Origin: Lentimicrobium sp.
GTDB taxonomy: Bacteria; Bacteroidota; Bacteroidia; Bacteroidales; Lentimicrobiaceae
Length of the DNA: 8,603 bases
Reading direction: 5' to 3'
NCBI GenBank assembly: GCA_013336205.1
Contig: JAAXUD010000084.1
Span: 1 to 8,603, forward strand
Part shown: positions 6,404 to 8,603 of the stretch, piece by piece
How positions within the stretch are numbered: the first letter of the stretch is position 1
How the letters are laid out: every line of letters begins with the position of its first letter
Translations under genes and position numbers: made by a program
The notes under the pieces: generated by a model
What the model was told of the DNA's origin: nothing
What the model saw: only the letters and a program-made list of their open reading frames with translations
Database searches by the model: none

Positions 6404-6893
6404 ATTAAGCGATATGTCCAACCTGGTGGTTTTAAAGCAGCAGGTTTGGGTAGCCACTTACGCAGAGGAGGGAATAAGAGCTGAATTTTCGGATTACCTG
6501 CTGGCAACATTTACCCTGGAAAATGAAAAAGCCTTGCTGGAAAATACTCAGAAAAAAACGCTGGTAGCTGAGCATAATGGCCATTTGATTGGTTGTGCAG
6601 TGATAGCCTTTGATGAAGTATGCCCCCTCCCGGCTAACGGACATAATCCCGAAATAGCAGTTTTGTATGTATTGGAGCGCTTTACAGGAATGGGATTGGG
6701 CAAGATCCTGCTGGATAAAGCACTTCAGGAAATAAAAGAATCGGGGTTTGATGCCGCCTGGCTCACCGTTTATCATAAAAATGAGAGAGCAATAGATTTT
6801 TATAAAAAATATGGATTTACCGATATTGGTATAGCCTTTTTTGAAATGCAGGGTAATCAATATGAAAACAGGGTTCTGATCAATCATTTTTAG
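6369..6893 (+). CDS. GNAT family N-acetyltransferase
   Basis: ATG at 6369 gives 174 residues and a normal GNAT beginning (INIRVAELSDMSNL). The frame is open to a TTG at 6345, which adds eight residues without family character. Acetyl-CoA motif A is clear: LYVLERFTGMGLGKILL, with the R/Q-x2-G-x-G core at Arg104, Gly107 and Gly109. Motif B is WLTVYHKNERAIDFYKKYGF (131-150), with Asn138, Tyr145 and the closing YGF. GNATs transfer the acetyl group of acetyl-CoA to an amine on a small molecule, peptide or protein; the acceptor cannot be predicted. The start lies inside the end of the SAP/DUF6434 gene in another frame, with a methyltransferase 22 nt downstream, so the three are probably one transcript. 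No antibiotic-acetyltransferase signature is visible. Confidence 0.9.
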   Translation: MSLEAINIRVAELSDMSNLVVLKQQVWVATYAEEGIRAEFSDYLLATFTLENEKALLENTQKKTLVAEHNGHLIGCAVIAFDEVCPLPANGHNPEIAVLYVLERFTGMGLGKILLDKALQEIKESGFDAAWLTVYHKNERAIDFYKKYGFTDIGIAFFEMQGNQYENRVLINHF

Positions 6894-6915
6894 AAATCTG
6901 AATAAAAAGACCTGA

Positions 6916-7800
6916 ATGGATAATTTCAAAAAGAGCATCGACAAACAAATTGCTTCCAATCGGGGAAAAAATCTTTTTCATGATGGCGTGCCTGCTTCCA
7001 ACGAATTTATTGAGTTATTGGTTGAAAACCTGAAAGAAATAAATAATGTATCGGATGAGCAGGAGCAGGAACTGATTGAATATACTGCCGATAGAGTTTT
7101 ACAGGAGTTTTGTCGGATAAATCAGTATTATTCATTTGGTAAAGCTGAAAAGAAAGCGTTAAGGGATATTTATGCTGTACTTTTTTCAAGCATCAGAAAC
7201 AGCAACGCATCTATAGCAGCATTGTCGGAAAATCATTTAAAAAACCTCCGGAACTTCCTATATAAAACCAACCCGTTTGCCGGAAAAATCTATCCGCAGC
7301 AGAATGAAGCGCTGGAAGCGGTTGCCTGCTCCGAATACACACCGGAACTTCAGCTGGAAATTCTGAACCTGAATGTCAGGGAGTTAATGGAGCCAGTGCT
7401 TGATATTGGCTGTGGCCGTCAGGGAAACCTGGTGAAATACTTGCGGGAAGAAGGTATTGAAGCATATGGATTTGACCGGCTACCGGATGATCTGTCCTAT
7501 CTGACTTCTGCCGACTGGCTTGAATACCCTTATGGTGAATCAAAATGGGGCACCATTGTCAGCAATCTCGGATTTTCGAATCATTTTCATCACCATCATT
7601 TAAGAGAGGACGGCGATTTTTTAAAGTATGCAGAAAAATATATGGAGATACTCCGGTCGCTGAAACCGGGTGGCTGTTTTCATTATGCCCCGGGTTTGCC
7701 ATTTATTGAATCCTATCTTAACAAGGATTTATATCAGTTATCGGATCAACCTTTTGGAAGGGAAGGTTTCAAATCAATAATAATCAAAAGGTTATCCTGA
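6916..7800 (+). CDS. Class I SAM-dependent methyltransferase with long N-terminal extension
   Basis: Of 294 residues, the first 150 or so are mostly helical and charged with no motif I recognise. The catalytic domain starts near 160. Motif I is VLDIGCGRQGNL (Asp163, Gly165, Gly167, Gly170), which binds S-adenosylmethionine. Asp187 at the end of the next strand (YGFDRL) should bind the ribose hydroxyls. WGTIVSNLGFSNHFHHHH fits strand 4 with its active-site loop, and LKPGGCFHYAPGLP fits the usual LKPGG strand 5 region. The loop holds His223 and His225-228, an unusual cluster that might bind a metal or substrate. Methylation of a small molecule, protein or RNA is all possible. It starts 22 nt after the acetyltransferase and closes the three-gene run. 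ATG at 6916 is the first in-frame start after the previous stop codon region. Confidence 0.85.
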   Translation: MDNFKKSIDKQIASNRGKNLFHDGVPASNEFIELLVENLKEINNVSDEQEQELIEYTADRVLQEFCRINQYYSFGKAEKKALRDIYAVLFSSIRNSNASIAALSENHLKNLRNFLYKTNPFAGKIYPQQNEALEAVACSEYTPELQLEILNLNVRELMEPVLDIGCGRQGNLVKYLREEGIEAYGFDRLPDDLSYLTSADWLEYPYGESKWGTIVSNLGFSNHFHHHHLREDGDFLKYAEKYMEILRSLKPGGCFHYAPGLPFIESYLNKDLYQLSDQPFGREGFKSIIIKRLS

Positions 7801-8032
7801 TTCGTATTTTCGCAGGTATCAGATGCTTTCCCGGGGGTTCAATTTCACCGGTTCTCCCAACAGTCAGGGGAATAGAAGCCTATGCTAACATTTAATGTTG
7901 TTTTAGTTTCCTGGCATAAAAAGGAATTGCTATTTTCTTCTTTTTAAATACCGAATCCTGATTTCCAATATCCCTCAACTAAAAACTTAAGCAATCTCAA
8001 TTCCCGGCTTGTGTTCTGCGGCACCGTTTTTC
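7801..8032. other. Intergenic region without a gene
   Basis: I see no coding frame with family character on either strand. A weak AT-rich hairpin (AACAT, loop TTA, ATGTT at 7887-7899, then GTTTT) could help end the upstream transcript, and TATGC (7881-7885) pairs with GCATA (7914-7918) around it. Neither is a strong terminator. Pyrimidine-rich AT sequence follows up to the promoter of the OsmC gene. Confidence 0.5.
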
Positions 8033-8063
8033 TTGCAGGGTATACAAGGCGGGTGTAATTTTG
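8033..8063 (+). promoter_or_regulatory. Bacteroidota-type promoter of the OsmC-like gene
   Basis: TTG at 8033-8035 and TAATTTTG at 8056-8063 are separated by exactly 20 nt, matching the -33 TTG / -7 TAnnTTTG architecture of the Bacteroidota primary sigma factor. The -7 box ends 21 nt before the ATG at 8085, so the untranslated leader should be very short. It also argues against the in-frame TTG at 8061, which lies within the -7 box. Confidence 0.72.
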
Positions 8064-8084
8064 CGGCATCAAATTAAACGAATT

Positions 8085-8501
8085 ATGAAACAAACTATAA
8101 ATACTTCCTGGAACGGCAATATGCAGTTTGATGCATTGGTTGGCGATCATCACATTATTATGGATGCCAGCCCCGAAGTGGGTGGAAGCAATGCCGGTGC
8201 AAGACCCAAAGCACTGATGCTGGCCTCGCTGGCAGGCTGCACCGGAATGGATGTAATCTCCATCCTGAAGAAAATGCGGATCGAACCGAAAACGTTCAAC
8301 ATAATAATTGAAGCCGAATTAACCGAAGAGCATCCCAAACATTACAGTGGTATGCACCTGATTTACGAATTTTCAGGAGAAGGATTGGAGGAAGAAAAGC
8401 TTAAGAAAGCCATTGATCTTTCCCAGGACAGGTATTGCGGTGTATCGGCGGTCTATCGCAAAGCGATGCCACTTACTTACGAAATCAGGATTCTGGCTTA
8501 A
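8085..8501 (+). CDS. OsmC/YhfA family peroxiredoxin-like protein
   Basis: ATG at 8085 gives 138 residues, the normal size for a single-domain OsmC-like protein; an in-frame TTG at 8061 falls in the promoter and is rejected. The family pattern is intact: GARPKALMLASLAGCTGMDV with Cys52 at the start of the central helix, and DRYCGVSAVYRKAMPLTYEI with Cys118. In OsmC and Ohr proteins these two cysteines reduce organic hydroperoxides through a thiol-disulfide cycle. The short form with GCTGMDV resembles the YhfA branch, whose role is less clear than Ohr. It acts in the cytosol. The gene has its own promoter and a terminator-like hairpin after it, so it is probably monocistronic. The family call is secure, the substrate is not. 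Confidence 0.92.
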   Translation: MKQTINTSWNGNMQFDALVGDHHIIMDASPEVGGSNAGARPKALMLASLAGCTGMDVISILKKMRIEPKTFNIIIEAELTEEHPKHYSGMHLIYEFSGEGLEEEKLKKAIDLSQDRYCGVSAVYRKAMPLTYEIRILA

Positions 8502-8506
8502 GAAAA

Positions 8507-8542
8507 GAGACTGAGGGACTAAGAGACTTAGAGATAAGGGGA
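8507..8542 (+). repeat. Degenerate 8-nt tandem repeat after the OsmC-like gene
   Basis: Starting 5 nt after the stop codon, the sequence reads in 8-nt units GAGACTGA, GGGACTAA, GAGACTTA, GAGATAAG, followed by GGGA. The core G(A/G)GACT appears three times at exact 8-nt spacing, and the fourth unit is degraded. It is purine-rich and non-coding on this strand. Confidence 0.65.
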
Positions 8543-8553
8543 GCTTCATTAAA

Positions 8554-8575
8554 AGATTTATCAAAATCTGTTTTT
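8554..8575 (+). terminator. Weak intrinsic terminator-like hairpin
   Basis: AGATTT (8554-8559), loop ATCA, AAATCT (8564-8569), then GTTTTT. The stem is perfect but has only one G-C pair, so stability is low. Its place 53 nt after the OsmC stop codon and the T-tract support a terminator role. Confidence 0.45.
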
Positions 8576-8582
8576 CAATTAT

Positions 8583-8603
8583 AAACAAACCAAAAACAAT
8601 AAT
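8583..8603 (+). promoter_or_regulatory. A-rich stretch, likely leader of a gene beyond the right edge
   Basis: AAACAAACCAAAA (8583-8595) is identical to 2171-2183, where it runs directly into the ATG of the first exported paralogue. A-rich leaders often replace Shine-Dalgarno sites in Bacteroidota, so a start codon may lie just past the window's end. Confidence 0.35.

Noticed and set aside
6432..6959. Minus-strand open frame of 175 codons opposite the acetyltransferase
   Set aside because: It mirrors a gene with intact GNAT motifs and crosses into the next gene; its Phe/Ile-rich translation is the complement of Lys- and Glu-rich coding sequence.

Overview
The window looks like ordinary chromosome from a member of the Bacteroidota. 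The evidence is two matches to the phylum's TAnnTTTG -7 promoter box, one of them with a TTG box 20 nt upstream; A-rich leaders without clear Shine-Dalgarno sites; many exported proteins; and a moderate, slightly AT-rich composition. The genus cannot be named from this sequence. Every gene I can support is on the + strand. I see no rRNA, tRNA, CRISPR array, transposase, phage or plasmid gene.

Left part (1-4604). The window opens inside a class III PLP-dependent aminotransferase (3-794) whose N-terminus lies outside. A secreted eight-bladed PQQ-type beta-propeller follows (851-2035). A 147-nt gap with an inverted repeat and a candidate promoter leads to two adjacent exported paralogues. The first (2183-2803) has only a conserved N-terminal domain. 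The second (2878-4158) has the same domain fused to a gluzincin-type metallopeptidase domain (HEAGH...E). A small four-helix membrane protein (4191-4604) follows 32 nt later and may be in the same transcript.

Middle part (4605-7800). An orphan lipoprotein signal-peptide reading frame of 27 codons (4654-4737) sits just before a homocysteine S-methyltransferase family protein (4755-5705). Next is a compact three-gene run: a SAP/DUF6434 protein (5795-6403), a GNAT acetyltransferase overlapping it by 35 nt (6369-6893), and a class I SAM-dependent methyltransferase with a long N-terminal extension (6916-7800). The overlap and short gaps suggest one transcript, but a common function is not evident.

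Right part (7801-8603). A 284-nt intergenic stretch ends in the best promoter of the window, followed by a monocistronic OsmC/YhfA-type peroxiredoxin-like gene (8085-8501). After it come a degenerate 8-nt tandem repeat, a weak terminator-like hairpin, and an A-rich stretch that is probably the leader of the next gene.

There is no clear sign of a new defence or mobile system. The points most worth checking are the domain-only paralogue beside the full-length peptidase, the Asp-to-Asn change plus four-cysteine segment in the aminotransferase, the perfect 18-bp palindrome inside the peptidase gene, the SAP-GNAT-methyltransferase cluster, and the orphan lipoprotein leader.
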